Below are positions 1-8,424 of a stretch of DNA of 64,000 nt, in pieces (position 1 is the first letter of the stretch; every line of letters starts with the position of its first letter). The stretch spans positions 47,367 to 111,366 of the forward strand of contig NZ_RQPJ01000015.1 of assembly GCF_003957295.1 (NCBI RefSeq), given 5' to 3'. The notes under the pieces were generated by a model that made no database searches, was not told where the DNA came from, and saw nothing but the letters and a program-made list of their open reading frames with translations. Both the position numbers and the translations under genes were made by a program. The DNA comes from Arenibacter aquaticus. Lineage in GTDB: Bacteria; Bacteroidota; Bacteroidia; Flavobacteriales; Flavobacteriaceae.

Positions 1-1
1 G

Positions 2-601
2 TTATTGGATTTCTTGGCCCATGAAAAAGATAAAAAGGAAAGGTCTAGAATCATGGAAATGCTATCAGAGTCTTCCAAGAACCTCATGGAAACCCTTCAT
101 AATTTAAATGATATTGTAGCCATAAACACGGAATCTAATATAATTAAACAGAAGGTGAACCTTAATACTAATATAAACAAAGTACTGAGTAAATTAAAGC
201 CACAGCTAGACAAGAACAAGGCCACCATTATAAGTGAGATATCCAATGATGTCAACCTAAACGTTGTTCCGTCCTTCTTGTTGAACATACTGGAAAACAT
301 TGTAAGCAACGCTATAAAGTACAGAAAACCGCAGCTAGATCCTGTTATAAAATTTAGTTTGAACTATGTACAAAATTATACCGTTCTAAGTATTGAAGAT
401 AATGGATTGGGATTGGACACAAAGAAATACGGGCATAAACTATTTGGGATGTACAAAACCTTTCATGGTAACCCAGATGCAAAAGGATTAGGGCTATATA
501 TTACTAAGAATCAGATAGAGGCCATGAAGGGCAAAATAAGTGCCACTAGTAAAGTTGGCAGCGGAAGTACTTTTAACTTATACTTTAATGAAAAAAATTA
601 A
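2..601 (+). CDS. Sensor histidine kinase, C-terminal part (cut by window edge)
   Basis: This is the 3' end of a two-component histidine kinase; the reading frame is open to the left edge, so the true start lies outside the window. What remains is the end of the dimerisation helix followed by a HATPase_c domain. The N box reads ENIVSNAIKYR, the G1 box EDNGLGLD and the G2 box GLGLYITKNQ, so the ATP site looks intact. The input domain and phospho-acceptor His are not visible. The stop codon overlaps the start of the following response regulator by 14 bp, which suggests translational coupling and a cognate pair. Confidence 0.9.
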   Translation, partial: LLDFLAHEKDKKERSRIMEMLSESSKNLMETLHNLNDIVAINTESNIIKQKVNLNTNINKVLSKLKPQLDKNKATIISEISNDVNLNVVPSFLLNILENIVSNAIKYRKPQLDPVIKFSLNYVQNYTVLSIEDNGLGLDTKKYGHKLFGMYKTFHGNPDAKGLGLYITKNQIEAMKGKISATSKVGSGSTFNLYFNEKN

Positions 602-998
602 TTCAATTTTCATTGTAGACGATGACCCGATAACAGTTTACGGGATTAAAAAAATACTCACCTCGGTGGCGCAATGCAATACTATTTTTGAATTTAAAAA
701 TGGTCAAGTCGCCATTGATCAGATAAGAAAATTGGTCTTGGAAAATTCGGAACTCCCCGAATTGATTTTCTTGGACATTAATATGCCCATAATGGATGGA
801 TGGGAATTTTTGGAAGATTTCATAAAACTCCCAATAAAAGAAAGTATCAATATTAATATTGTAACCTCTTCCATTGACCAGTACGACAAGGACAGGGCCG
901 AAGATTTTAAATCCCTAACCCATCATTGCATCCAATTTAACAGCAAACCTATTAAAAGGTCCGAAATTGAAGAAATTACCGAGATAGTCTCTGTTTAA
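588..998 (+). CDS. Single-domain response regulator (CheY-like)
   Basis: This 136-residue protein is a lone receiver domain with no output domain. Acidic residues D11-D13 (IVDDDP), the phospho-acceptor D63 (FLDINMP), T93/S94 and K120 (FNSKP) are all present. I chose the ATG at 588, inside the end of the upstream kinase gene, because it gives a normal receiver N-terminus (MKKINSIFIVDDD); the longer in-frame extension to 540 is an overlap artefact. It presumably takes phosphate from the kinase just upstream and acts by protein contact or as a relay intermediate. Its target is unknown. Confidence 0.92.
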   Translation: MKKINSIFIVDDDPITVYGIKKILTSVAQCNTIFEFKNGQVAIDQIRKLVLENSELPELIFLDINMPIMDGWEFLEDFIKLPIKESININIVTSSIDQYDKDRAEDFKSLTHHCIQFNSKPIKRSEIEEITEIVSV

Positions 999-1023
999 TA
1001 GCCCATTTTGCCTAACTTTGGAG

Positions 1024-1041
1024 TTGGTTATAAATAACCAA
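1024..1041. promoter_or_regulatory. Perfect inverted repeat between the response regulator and M14 peptidase genes
   Basis: TTGGTTAT-AA-ATAACCAA has perfect 8-bp arms around a 2-bp centre. It lies 26 bp after the response-regulator stop and 94 bp before the peptidase start. It could be an operator or a small transcript-end hairpin, but there is no T tract. Its function is unknown. Confidence 0.4.
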
Positions 1042-1134
1042 ACAGCCGCTACCAAAGCACCTAACACCAAGTAAACACTGGTTTTATAGTTTAATCAACG
1101 GCAATTTTATCTTTTAACAGCAAACTATTATAGA

Positions 1135-2562
1135 GTGAGGCTTCTAATAGGACTACTTCTGATACTTTGTGTATTTTCTTGTGAGACCAAGAAAAGAAAA
1201 AAAATTGAACAGATTAAAACTGTTTTCGAAAAAAGTCAAGGTCAAGAAACAGCTACCTACCTAGAGACCATTGACTTTTACATTCAACTCGCAAAGGAAT
1301 TCCCAGAAATCAATATTCAAATTATTGGCAGTACAGACAGTGGTCATCCACTGCACATGGTAACCTTTAATCCTGATGCCGATTTCAACTTTCAAAAAAT
1401 TGGCAGGAACAAAAATATCCTATTGATCAATAACGGGATACATCCTGGGGAGAGTGACGGTATAGATGCCACTATGCTACTTTACAGGGACCTCGCCTTA
1501 AAGAAAATAGCCCCACCAAAACATACAGTCGTTGCAACTATTCCCATCTATAATGTAGGCGGTTCCCTGAATAGAAATTCCACAACAAGGGTCAATCAGA
1601 ACGGGCCCAAATCCTATGGATTTAGAGGTAATGCCAAAAATTATGACCTCAATAGGGATTTTATTAAAGTCGACACCAAAAACGCCCGCACTTTTGCCGA
1701 AATTTTTCACTTGGTAAAACCAGATATTTTTATAGACAACCATGTTAGTAATGGAGCAGACTACCAATATACCCTTACCCACTTATTTACGCAACACAAC
1801 AAATTGGGAGGAGAGTTGGGCAACTACCTGCACAGAGAAATGATGCCTACTCTTGAAAAAGCCTTATTAAAGATTGATTGGGACATTACACCCTATGTAA
1901 ACGTGTTTAATGCAATACCGGAAAATGGATTCACCCAATTTATGGATTACCCTAGATATTCCACCGGATACACCAGTTTGTGGAACACCCTTGGATTAAT
2001 GGTTGAAACACACATGCTTAAACCTTACAAACAAAGAGTGGAAGGTGTATATGCCCTTATGACAAAAATTATTGAAATTTCTGACAGGGACTACGAAAAA
2101 ATAAAGAAACTTAGGGAGCGTACATTTGAAGCCTTTTTAGAAAAACAAAACTACCCCTTGCAATGGACCATAGACAGCACCAAAACAACCACTATTAATT
2201 TTAAAGGTTATGAAGCCGAAATAATGGATAGCAAGGTAACAGGATTTCCCCGCATTAAATACGACAGGGAAAGACCCTATATAAAAGAAGTTGACTACCA
2301 CAACTTTTATACCTATACCCATGAGATAGAAATTCCAAAAGCCTACATCATAAAAAAAGGTTGGGACAAGGTCATAGATTTGTTGGCCATAAACCAAATA
2401 GACTATGAAATTCTCAAGGAAGACACAACAATTGCGGTTGAGTCCTACAAAATAGACAGCTACGAAACCTATAAAAATCCATACGAGGGCCACTACCCCC
2501 ATTTTAACACTAAAGTGTCAAGCACAAAAAAAAGGAAAAACTTCCAGCCGGGGATGTCATAA
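1135..2562 (+). CDS. M14 family zinc carboxypeptidase-like lipoprotein, N-terminal and catalytic part (frame breaks at the end)
   Basis: The protein begins at a GTG with a lipoprotein signal (LCVFSC, Cys16), so it is probably anchored in the outer membrane or periplasm. The catalytic M14 domain follows: HPGES gives the zinc ligands H103 and E106, DNHVSNG gives H203, and E291 in MVETH fits the catalytic Glu. The frame ends at 2562 with a non-conserved tail (KRKNFQPGMS). The expected continuation (KLPAGDVIIP, then the ORF at 2583-2879) lies in the -1 frame. The switch is needed at an A8 run around 2526-2533. Full length would be about 580 residues. Either the gene is frameshifted, the base call is wrong, or slippage restores the product. 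Confidence 0.85.
   Translation: MRLLIGLLLILCVFSCETKKRKKIEQIKTVFEKSQGQETATYLETIDFYIQLAKEFPEINIQIIGSTDSGHPLHMVTFNPDADFNFQKIGRNKNILLINNGIHPGESDGIDATMLLYRDLALKKIAPPKHTVVATIPIYNVGGSLNRNSTTRVNQNGPKSYGFRGNAKNYDLNRDFIKVDTKNARTFAEIFHLVKPDIFIDNHVSNGADYQYTLTHLFTQHNKLGGELGNYLHREMMPTLEKALLKIDWDITPYVNVFNAIPENGFTQFMDYPRYSTGYTSLWNTLGLMVETHMLKPYKQRVEGVYALMTKIIEISDRDYEKIKKLRERTFEAFLEKQNYPLQWTIDSTKTTTINFKGYEAEIMDSKVTGFPRIKYDRERPYIKEVDYHNFYTYTHEIEIPKAYIIKKGWDKVIDLLAINQIDYEILKEDTTIAVESYKIDSYETYKNPYEGHYPHFNTKVSSTKKRKNFQPGMS
2526..2535 (+). promoter_or_regulatory. Possible -1 slippery site (A8 run followed by GG) in the M14 peptidase gene
   Basis: In the zero frame the codons are ACA AAA AAA AGG. The heptamer A AAA AAA is therefore in the correct phase for a -1 slip, after which reading continues AAG GAA AAA CTT into the C-terminal ORF. 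The run could equally be a homopolymer sequencing error or allow RNA polymerase slippage. No convincing downstream stimulatory hairpin was recognised. Confidence 0.4.
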
Positions 2563-2582
2563 TACCTACCAACCAAAAAGGA

Positions 2583-2879
2583 ATGCGATACTTATTGGAG
2601 ACCTTGGAACCAGAAGCCACCGATTCTTTCTTTAATTGGAATTTCTTTGATGTTATCTTACAGCGAAAAGAAGGGTTTTCCCCCTATGTCTTTGAGGAAA
2701 TTGCTCTGGATATACTAACCCAAGACCCAGATCTAAGAATGGAATTTGAAGCAAAAAAAGAAGTGGACAGTACATTTTCTGCAAATTGGCACAACCAATT
2801 GGATTGGATTTACAGGCATTCAAAATACTACGAACCCCAACATATGCAATACCCGGTATACCGCGTTCTAAAAGAATAG
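2583..2879 (+). CDS. M14 family peptidase, C-terminal part in the -1 frame
   Basis: This 98-codon frame continues the upstream M14 peptidase. It begins RYLLETLEPEATDSFFNWNF, a segment that normally sits inside one polypeptide near the C-terminus of flavobacterial M14-like proteins, and it has no domain of its own. In-frame codons reach back to the A8 run at 2526-2533 without a stop, so one -1 shift joins the two parts. The ATG at 2583 is an internal Met rather than a likely independent start. It should be read as part of the same gene. Confidence 0.7.
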   Translation: MRYLLETLEPEATDSFFNWNFFDVILQRKEGFSPYVFEEIALDILTQDPDLRMEFEAKKEVDSTFSANWHNQLDWIYRHSKYYEPQHMQYPVYRVLKE

Positions 2880-2883
2880 AACC

Positions 2884-3471
2884 TTAGTCCTTAAAAAGGA
2901 TTTTTATATTGGCATAAGAATTTTCCAGGGCTTTTTTAATTTTATCCGGCCCTTTCCATTTTACTTTTTCTATCCCTTCACTGGCCTCGCCTACCAATTC
3001 ACCTTTAAAATTGGTTTTCATGGCAAACCAATGGACCTCCTTTAACTTATAGCTGCCGTTTCTTTTAAACAAGTGATATGTAGTCCTAAGAAAGTTTTCA
3101 ATCTTTAGTCCCTTGACCCCTGTTTCCTCCTCTACTTCCCTCAGGGCACATTCTTCTATGGTCTCCCCTTTATCCAACTTCCCCTTGGGCAGGTCCCATT
3201 TATCATTCCTATAGATAAAAAGTACTTTGCCCTCCTTATTAGTCACAACACCACCGGCTGCAACCACCAAGGGTATTTTTTTTGAAAATTTCTTTAATAT
3301 CTCCTCATGGTTGGGGTGATAAATAAAAGCCTTCTTCAATTTTTTGTTGGCCAAAGAATCTATTGCCTCATTTATGGCAGATCCATTTAACAAAAAATAT
3401 TTACTATTCGCGGTATCTGATAATTTATTTGTTAAAATCAGAGGTGACTCATTAACAAAAACTTTATACAT
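2884..3471 (-). CDS. NUDIX hydrolase
   Basis: The 195-residue protein has a Nudix fold from about residue 65 to the end. The Nudix box is clear: GKLDKGE followed by REVEEETGV (roughly residues 97-119) matches GX5EX7REUXEEXGU, so it should hydrolyse a nucleoside-diphosphate-linked substrate using Mg2+. The specific substrate cannot be told. I chose MYKVFVNE as the start; the frame extends upstream to a GTG at 3498 but that would overlap pyrE. It is divergent from pyrE with only 7 bp between start codons, so each promoter must lie inside the other gene. It converges on the M14 peptidase gene. Confidence 0.9.
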   Translation of the reverse strand: MYKVFVNESPLILTNKLSDTANSKYFLLNGSAINEAIDSLANKKLKKAFIYHPNHEEILKKFSKKIPLVVAAGGVVTNKEGKVLFIYRNDKWDLPKGKLDKGETIEECALREVEEETGVKGLKIENFLRTTYHLFKRNGSYKLKEVHWFAMKTNFKGELVGEASEGIEKVKWKGPDKIKKALENSYANIKILFKD

Positions 3472-3478
3472 TTGCATC

Positions 3479-4120
3479 ATGGTTTTAGATAAAGACACTG
3501 CTAAAAAAACTGCCGAGCTTCTGCTGCAAATTAATGCAATAAAGTTGGAACCTGAAAATCCATTTACATGGGCGTCAGGATGGAAATCCCCAATTTATTG
3601 TGACAATAGGATAATACTCTCATATCCAAGCATCAGAAATTTTGTTAGGGAGGAAATGGCCAAACAAGTTGAGCGCCTTTATGGCAAACCGGATGTTATT
3701 GCCGGAGTAGCCACAGGAGCTATTGGTATAGGAATGTTGGTTGCCGAATACTTGGGACTGCCATTCATATATGTAAGGCCCCAACCCAAATCTCATGGCC
3801 GGCAGAATCAAATAGAAGGCCATTTAGAGCCCAATCAAAATGTTGTGGTCATAGAAGACTTGATAAGCACAGGAAAAAGCAGCTTAAATGCCGTTGACGC
3901 CTTAAAGAGCAGCGGAGCCAACGTAAAGGGCATGATCGCCATTTTCACCTATGGGTTTTCAGTAGCCACAGAAAATTTTAACAACTACGGTATTGACCTA
4001 CACACATTGAGTGATTACGAACATCTTATACAACAGGCCTCGGATACAAAATACATCCAGGACAATCAATTAAAAACCTTATTGGAGTGGAAGACAGACC
4101 CCGCTACCTGGCAATCTTAG
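3479..4120 (+). CDS. pyrE: Orotate phosphoribosyltransferase
   Basis: PyrE joins orotate to PRPP to make OMP in de novo pyrimidine synthesis in the cytosol. The 213-residue length fits the family. The PRPP-binding signature VVVIEDLISTGKSS is at about residues 121-134, and the N-terminal FTWASGWKSPIYCDNR segment is typical. I chose the ATG at 3479 (MVLDKDTAKK); the frame extends upstream only as antisense to the Nudix gene. A START-like gene follows 4 bp later and probably shares the transcript. Confidence 0.96.
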   Translation: MVLDKDTAKKTAELLLQINAIKLEPENPFTWASGWKSPIYCDNRIILSYPSIRNFVREEMAKQVERLYGKPDVIAGVATGAIGIGMLVAEYLGLPFIYVRPQPKSHGRQNQIEGHLEPNQNVVVIEDLISTGKSSLNAVDALKSSGANVKGMIAIFTYGFSVATENFNNYGIDLHTLSDYEHLIQQASDTKYIQDNQLKTLLEWKTDPATWQS

Positions 4121-4124
4121 ATTT

Positions 4125-4517
4125 ATGTATTTAGAAGCACCAAAAAAGAAAGTAAACAAAAGCAGTAAGGAAGTATTTGATTTTCTAAATGATGTAAGGA
4201 ATTTTGAAACCTTAATGCCAGAGAACATAAGCAAATTTGAAGTGATCAATGAGGACCGATTCTTGTTCGCTTTAAAAGGAATGCCCGAAATAGTACTTCA
4301 AAAAAAACAGCAAACACCACACTCACAATTGATCCTAGGTGCGGCAAGCGACAAATTGCCATTTACCCTAACAGCAAACATTGCCGAATTAAATGCCAAC
4401 GAAAGTGAGGTGGAACTGAGTTTTGAAGGGAAATTTAACGCTATGATGGCTATGATGGTAAAGGGCCCGATCACCAGTTTTATTGGAACACTATCAGATA
4501 ACCTAACCAAAATATAG
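4125..4517 (+). CDS. SRPBCC (START-like) family protein
   Basis: This 130-residue protein has the pattern of a small polyketide-cyclase/START-like fold: an N-terminal strand with a VFDFLNDVRNFETLMP helix, central strands, and a long C-terminal helix ending SFIGTLSDNLTKI. Such proteins bind hydrophobic ligands, but no ligand can be assigned. It starts 4 bp after pyrE, so it is almost certainly co-transcribed, though the link to pyrimidine synthesis may be only positional. It converges on birA. Confidence 0.82.
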   Translation: MYLEAPKKKVNKSSKEVFDFLNDVRNFETLMPENISKFEVINEDRFLFALKGMPEIVLQKKQQTPHSQLILGAASDKLPFTLTANIAELNANESEVELSFEGKFNAMMAMMVKGPITSFIGTLSDNLTKI

Positions 4518-4538
4518 GCCAACAAATCTTAGCAGAGA

Positions 4539-5267
4539 CTAGAACAAGAGCCTAACCTCTTTTAGATCAAACTCCTGTACAATGTCATCTTCCAGCAAGA
4601 TTAAAAGTTTGCCCCCTCTGCTTACCCCTTTTATAAATCCCATAAACATTTCGCCTTCCTTATTTTTAAATGTGGAAGGCTTATCCTTTCTAAACAATAG
4701 CTCCTCATAACGTGAAAACAAATAATTTTCATCATTTATTTTTTCCTTTAGAAATACCTTGAGGTTGTCCACTATATTTTGAAGTAGCTCTTCCAAGGGC
4801 AAAGTTCTGCCCAGTAACAGTTTTAAAGAGGATACATTGGGCAGATTGGAGAACACCAATTGATTTACATTTAACCCAATTCCAATAATAGAAGCCTGAA
4901 TTTGTTGTCCGGACAAAATATTTTCTATGAGAATTCCACAAATCTTAGAATGGCCTGACATAATGTCGTTAGGCCATTTTATCTTTAAATCAGGCACTTG
5001 CAGTTTTAACAATGTGTCATAAATAGCCAATGACACAGCCATGTTCAACAGAAATTGTGATGCAACCCCAAGGCCTTCTGATTTACTTAAAACACTGAAT
5101 GTAAGGTTTTTACCAGGATCCGAAATCCAGCTTGTACCCATTTGCCCCCGTCCCTTTAGCTGTTCATGGGCCATCACAACGGTAAAATCTTCCAGGCTAC
5201 CCGTAAGCAACAGCTCTTTTAAATAAGCGTTTGTGGAGTCCGTGGCATTAAGTTTGATTAATTGCAT
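4539..5267 (-). CDS. birA: Biotin--[acetyl-CoA-carboxylase] ligase
   Basis: This enzyme activates biotin as biotinyl-AMP and attaches it to the carrier domain of biotin carboxylases. The 242-residue protein has the biotin/ATP motif GRGQMGTSW (residues 39-47), KWPND (97-101) with the catalytic Lys, and GILIEN (111-116). It has only the ligase and a short C-terminal domain. The N-terminal winged helix of E. coli BirA is missing, so it should not act as a repressor. It is divergent from rsfS. Confidence 0.93.
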   Translation of the reverse strand: MQLIKLNATDSTNAYLKELLLTGSLEDFTVVMAHEQLKGRGQMGTSWISDPGKNLTFSVLSKSEGLGVASQFLLNMAVSLAIYDTLLKLQVPDLKIKWPNDIMSGHSKICGILIENILSGQQIQASIIGIGLNVNQLVFSNLPNVSSLKLLLGRTLPLEELLQNIVDNLKVFLKEKINDENYLFSRYEELLFRKDKPSTFKNKEGEMFMGFIKGVSRGGKLLILLEDDIVQEFDLKEVRLLF

Positions 5268-5332
5268 TTACAATCTTATGATTATTATATAATCTATTGT
5301 TAAAAACAATAGTTAAAAAAACAAAAAAATAA

Positions 5333-5340
5333 TAACTTTG
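5333..5340 (+). promoter_or_regulatory. -7-type promoter element upstream of rsfS-ftsH operon
   Basis: TAACTTTG matches the Bacteroidota -7 consensus TAnnTTTG and lies 20 bp before the rsfS ATG. No clear TTTG element is at the expected distance upstream, but the region is very AT-rich and contains a small inverted repeat (TATTGT-TAAAA-ACAATA). I infer this as the operon promoter with moderate confidence. Confidence 0.5.
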
Positions 5341-5360
5341 TACAAATTTAAATTATTTGA

Positions 5361-5738
5361 ATGCAGAAAAGGAAAAGTAGCGCAGATGAATTAATTGCCT
5401 TAATCTTAAGTGGTATCGAAGAAGTTAAAGGACTTGATGTAAATTTACTTGATCTTAGAGATATTGAGAATACCGTTTGTGACTACTTTATTATTTGTAA
5501 TGGTACTTCCAACACACATGTAAATGCCATTGTAGGCTCAATCCAAAAAACCGTTAGTAAAGCAATTCAGGACAAACCTTGGCATGTAGAAGGTTCAGAC
5601 AATGCCGAATGGGTTTTAATGGATTACGTTAACGTAGTGGTGCATGTATTTCAGAAACAAGTGCGAGAATATTATGACATAGAAGGCCTTTGGGGAGACG
5701 CCAAAGTAACTTCAGTTGAAAGTAGCTTCAATCAGTAA
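5361..5738 (+). CDS. rsfS: Ribosome silencing factor RsfS
   Basis: RsfS binds ribosomal protein uL14 on the large subunit and blocks subunit joining when growth slows. The 125-residue sequence has the full family pattern: LDLRDIENTVCDYFIICNGTS, then KPWHVEG, AEWVLMDYVNVVVHVF and REYYDIEGLWGDA near the C-terminus. It is the first gene of the operon and is followed by ftsH after 9 bp. Confidence 0.95.
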   Translation: MQKRKSSADELIALILSGIEEVKGLDVNLLDLRDIENTVCDYFIICNGTSNTHVNAIVGSIQKTVSKAIQDKPWHVEGSDNAEWVLMDYVNVVVHVFQKQVREYYDIEGLWGDAKVTSVESSFNQ

Positions 5739-5747
5739 AAAAAAATA

Positions 5748-7754
5748 ATGGCAAAAGAAAATAATACAGGTCCCAAAAAACCAAAATTCAATACATGGTG
5801 GATATATGGCTTAATTGCAATATTGTTAATTGGTTTTCAATTTTTCGGTAGTGGAAATTTCGCGAACACCAAAAAAGCTAGCACCTCTGAGTTGCAGGAA
5901 TATCTCAGGAATGGGGATATCAGAAAAATTCTGGTAATCACCAACACCAGACAGGCTAAAATCTTCCTTACGGAAGAGGCCTTGAACAAGGAAGTTCACA
6001 CAGATGTTGCTGACCAGCCTTTTTCCCTAACGGCCGGTGCTACTCCACAGTATATTGTTAACTACGGAGATCAGCAGAATTTTGAGAACGAGATCAACGA
6101 AATAAAAAAGGAAAACAATTTAGATACCGAGCTTACCTACGACCAAGAGTCCAATGTGCTTACAGAGTTACTCTTAACCTTGCTTCCATTTGTTCTGATA
6201 ATAGGTATATGGATATACCTGATGCGCAGAATGTCTGGTGGTGCCGGTGGTGGTGCTGGTGGACAAATATTCAACATTGGAAAATCCAAAGCAAAACTTT
6301 TTGACGAAAAGACAGATACCAGAACCTCCTTTAAGGATGTGGCCGGACTGGAAGGAGCCAAAGAAGAGGTAGAGGAGATAGTTGAATTTTTAAGAAACCC
6401 TGACAAATACACCTCTTTGGGAGGTAAAATTCCCAAGGGAGCCCTGTTGGTAGGACCTCCAGGAACTGGTAAAACCTTATTGGCCAAAGCGGTAGCCGGA
6501 GAAGCCAAAGTACCTTTCTTTTCACTTTCAGGTTCAGACTTTGTAGAAATGTTTGTTGGTGTAGGAGCTTCCAGGGTACGGGATCTATTTAAACAGGCCA
6601 AGGACAAATCCCCCGCCATTATTTTTATAGATGAGATCGATGCAATAGGTAGGGCCAGAGGTAAGAACAATTTTACCGGCTCCAATGACGAAAGGGAGAA
6701 TACCTTGAACCAATTGCTGACCGAAATGGACGGTTTTGGCACCAATACCAATGTTATAGTATTGGCCGCTACCAACCGCGCCGATGTACTGGACAAGGCC
6801 TTGATGCGGGCAGGTAGATTTGATAGGCAGATATACGTAGACCTCCCAGATATCAGGGAACGTAAAGAAATTTTTGAAGTACACTTAAGACCTATTAAAA
6901 CCGCGGAAACTCTGGATCTCGACTTTTTGGCCAAACAAACTCCCGGATTTTCTGGGGCAGACATAGCCAATGTATGTAATGAAGCGGCACTAATTGCAGC
7001 CAGGAAAGAGAAAAAAGCAGTTTCTAAGCAGGACTTTTTAGACGCCGTGGACAGAATTGTTGGCGGACTGGAGAAAAAGAACAAAATTATCACTCCAGGT
7101 GAAAAAGAGACCATTGCATATCATGAAGCCGGCCATGCCACTGTGAGCTGGATGTTGGAACATGCCGCACCATTGGTAAAGGTTACCATTGTTCCAAGGG
7201 GACAATCCCTAGGTGCTGCCTGGTACCTTCCGGAAGAAAGACTCATTGTTCGTCCAGAACAAATGAAGGATGAAATGTGTGCCACTCTAGGAGGTAGAGC
7301 CGCCGAAAAGGTTATTTTCAATAAAATATCCACTGGAGCTCTAAGCGATTTGGAGAAAGTAACAAAACAAGCTAGGGCCATGGTAACCATCTACGGTCTT
7401 AATGATGAGATTGGAAACTTGACCTATTACGATTCTTCTGGTCAAAACGAATACGGATTCTCCAAACCATATAGTGAGCAAACAGCATTGACCATAGACA
7501 AGGAGATTTCCAAGCTTATTGAAGAGCAATACGAAAGAGCCGTAGACCTATTGGCCAAAAACAAGGATAAACTTACCGAATTGGCAGAGCGTTTATTGGA
7601 AAAAGAAGTTATATTTAAAGACGATTTAGAAAAAATATTCGGAAAGCGACCTTTTGACAAGGATAAAGCACTTGAAGCAGAAGAAATAGCCAAGAAGAAT
7701 AAAGAGAATATTTCTGAAACGGAAACAGAAACAGAAACAGAAACAGAAAAATAA
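5748..7754 (+). CDS. ftsH: ATP-dependent zinc metalloprotease FtsH
   Basis: FtsH is a hexameric inner-membrane AAA+ protease that degrades misfolded membrane proteins and regulatory proteins. The 668 residues show a transmembrane helix at about 18-34, a periplasmic domain, a second helix near 145-160, and a glycine-rich linker. Walker A is GPPGTGKT (236-243) and Walker B IIFIDEID (291-298). The zinc site HEAGH has H459, E460 and H463. The C-terminus is acidic and ends in a hexanucleotide repeat coding alternating Thr-Glu. A LUD-domain gene follows after 57 bp. Confidence 0.97.
   Translation: MAKENNTGPKKPKFNTWWIYGLIAILLIGFQFFGSGNFANTKKASTSELQEYLRNGDIRKILVITNTRQAKIFLTEEALNKEVHTDVADQPFSLTAGATPQYIVNYGDQQNFENEINEIKKENNLDTELTYDQESNVLTELLLTLLPFVLIIGIWIYLMRRMSGGAGGGAGGQIFNIGKSKAKLFDEKTDTRTSFKDVAGLEGAKEEVEEIVEFLRNPDKYTSLGGKIPKGALLVGPPGTGKTLLAKAVAGEAKVPFFSLSGSDFVEMFVGVGASRVRDLFKQAKDKSPAIIFIDEIDAIGRARGKNNFTGSNDERENTLNQLLTEMDGFGTNTNVIVLAATNRADVLDKALMRAGRFDRQIYVDLPDIRERKEIFEVHLRPIKTAETLDLDFLAKQTPGFSGADIANVCNEAALIAARKEKKAVSKQDFLDAVDRIVGGLEKKNKIITPGEKETIAYHEAGHATVSWMLEHAAPLVKVTIVPRGQSLGAAWYLPEERLIVRPEQMKDEMCATLGGRAAEKVIFNKISTGALSDLEKVTKQARAMVTIYGLNDEIGNLTYYDSSGQNEYGFSKPYSEQTALTIDKEISKLIEEQYERAVDLLAKNKDKLTELAERLLEKEVIFKDDLEKIFGKRPFDKDKALEAEEIAKKNKENISETETETETETEK
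7715..7750 (+). repeat. In-frame GAAACA hexanucleotide repeat at the ftsH 3' end
   Basis: Six tandem copies of GAAACR/GAAAAA code the ETETETETE tail of FtsH. The unit is six bases, so copy-number change would lengthen or shorten the tail without breaking the frame. Confidence 0.8.
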
Positions 7755-7773
7755 AACGGAAAATAATTCGTTG

Positions 7774-7794
7774 TCCCCATTAAAGGGGCACATA
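7774..7794. other. Small hairpin between ftsH and the LUD gene
   Basis: CCCC-ATTAAA-GGGG, flanked by TGT and ACA, can form a short stem in the 57-bp gap after ftsH. There is no T tract, so it is more likely an RNA-processing or stability element than a terminator. Confidence 0.3.
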
Positions 7795-7811
7795 GGGCGT
7801 TTTAGATATTA

Positions 7812-8423
7812 ATGGGATTATTTGATAAACTTTTCGGGGGAGGTAAAAAAAAGGTTTCCAAGGAAACCGTTGAAACAAGAGGGCAACATATGCCCGACTT
7901 ACACATTCCCGTTGATGAAAAATTTACCATTAATTTCAAACACAACGGCGGAAAGTTCCTCTATTGTGATTCCATTCAGGAGGTATTCGCCAATCTGGAC
8001 AATATTATTATTGAGAATAAATGGCAAGACCAGACATTTTTTTCAATGGATAAACGATTGGAGGATAAGTTTTCCAAACAGGAAATAAATTTTACCGATC
8101 GTCCCCAGAACAGTGAGATATTTTTTACCACCTGCGAACATTTAATTGCCCAAAACGGTTCCATTTTAGTATGCTCCAACCAACTTAAAGAAAGAAAATT
8201 AAACGAGCTGCCCTCTAATGTAATTGTTTTTGCCACTACAAGTCAGATGGTAGAATCCATAGGAGAAGGACTCAAAACAATAAAAAAGAAATACAAAAAT
8301 GTTATACCGGCCAATATTACGACCATAAAGCATTTTCAACCAACAGCCGAAAATTCAGATGATTTCTTAACTTACGGAAGTAGTTCTAAAAACCTTTATC
8401 TTTTACTTCTGGAAGACCTATAA
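7812..8423 (+). CDS. LUD domain-containing protein (LutC/YkgG-like)
   Basis: The 203-residue protein resembles the LUD fold found in LutB/LutC lactate-utilisation proteins. Typical segments are FFTTCEHLIAQNGSILVCSN, VIVFATTSQMVESIGEGLKT and a C-terminal YGSSSKNLYLLLLEDL. There are no iron-sulfur cysteine motifs or other Lut subunits nearby. The conserved position between ftsH and cdsA in Flavobacteriia suggests a housekeeping rather than a lactate role, but the function is unknown. cdsA starts 1 bp after its stop. Confidence 0.85.
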   Translation: MGLFDKLFGGGKKKVSKETVETRGQHMPDLHIPVDEKFTINFKHNGGKFLYCDSIQEVFANLDNIIIENKWQDQTFFSMDKRLEDKFSKQEINFTDRPQNSEIFFTTCEHLIAQNGSILVCSNQLKERKLNELPSNVIVFATTSQMVESIGEGLKTIKKKYKNVIPANITTIKHFQPTAENSDDFLTYGSSSKNLYLLLLEDL

Positions 8424-8424
8424 C

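Noticed and set aside
2137..2502. 121-codon frame antisense to the M14 peptidase
   Set aside because: It lies opposite the C-terminal part of a clear M14 protein and has an implausible hydrophobic composition.
6137..7114. 325-codon frame antisense to ftsH
   Set aside because: It is entirely opposite the conserved FtsH catalytic region and its sequence is low-complexity Ser/Ala/Pro-rich, a codon-bias shadow.
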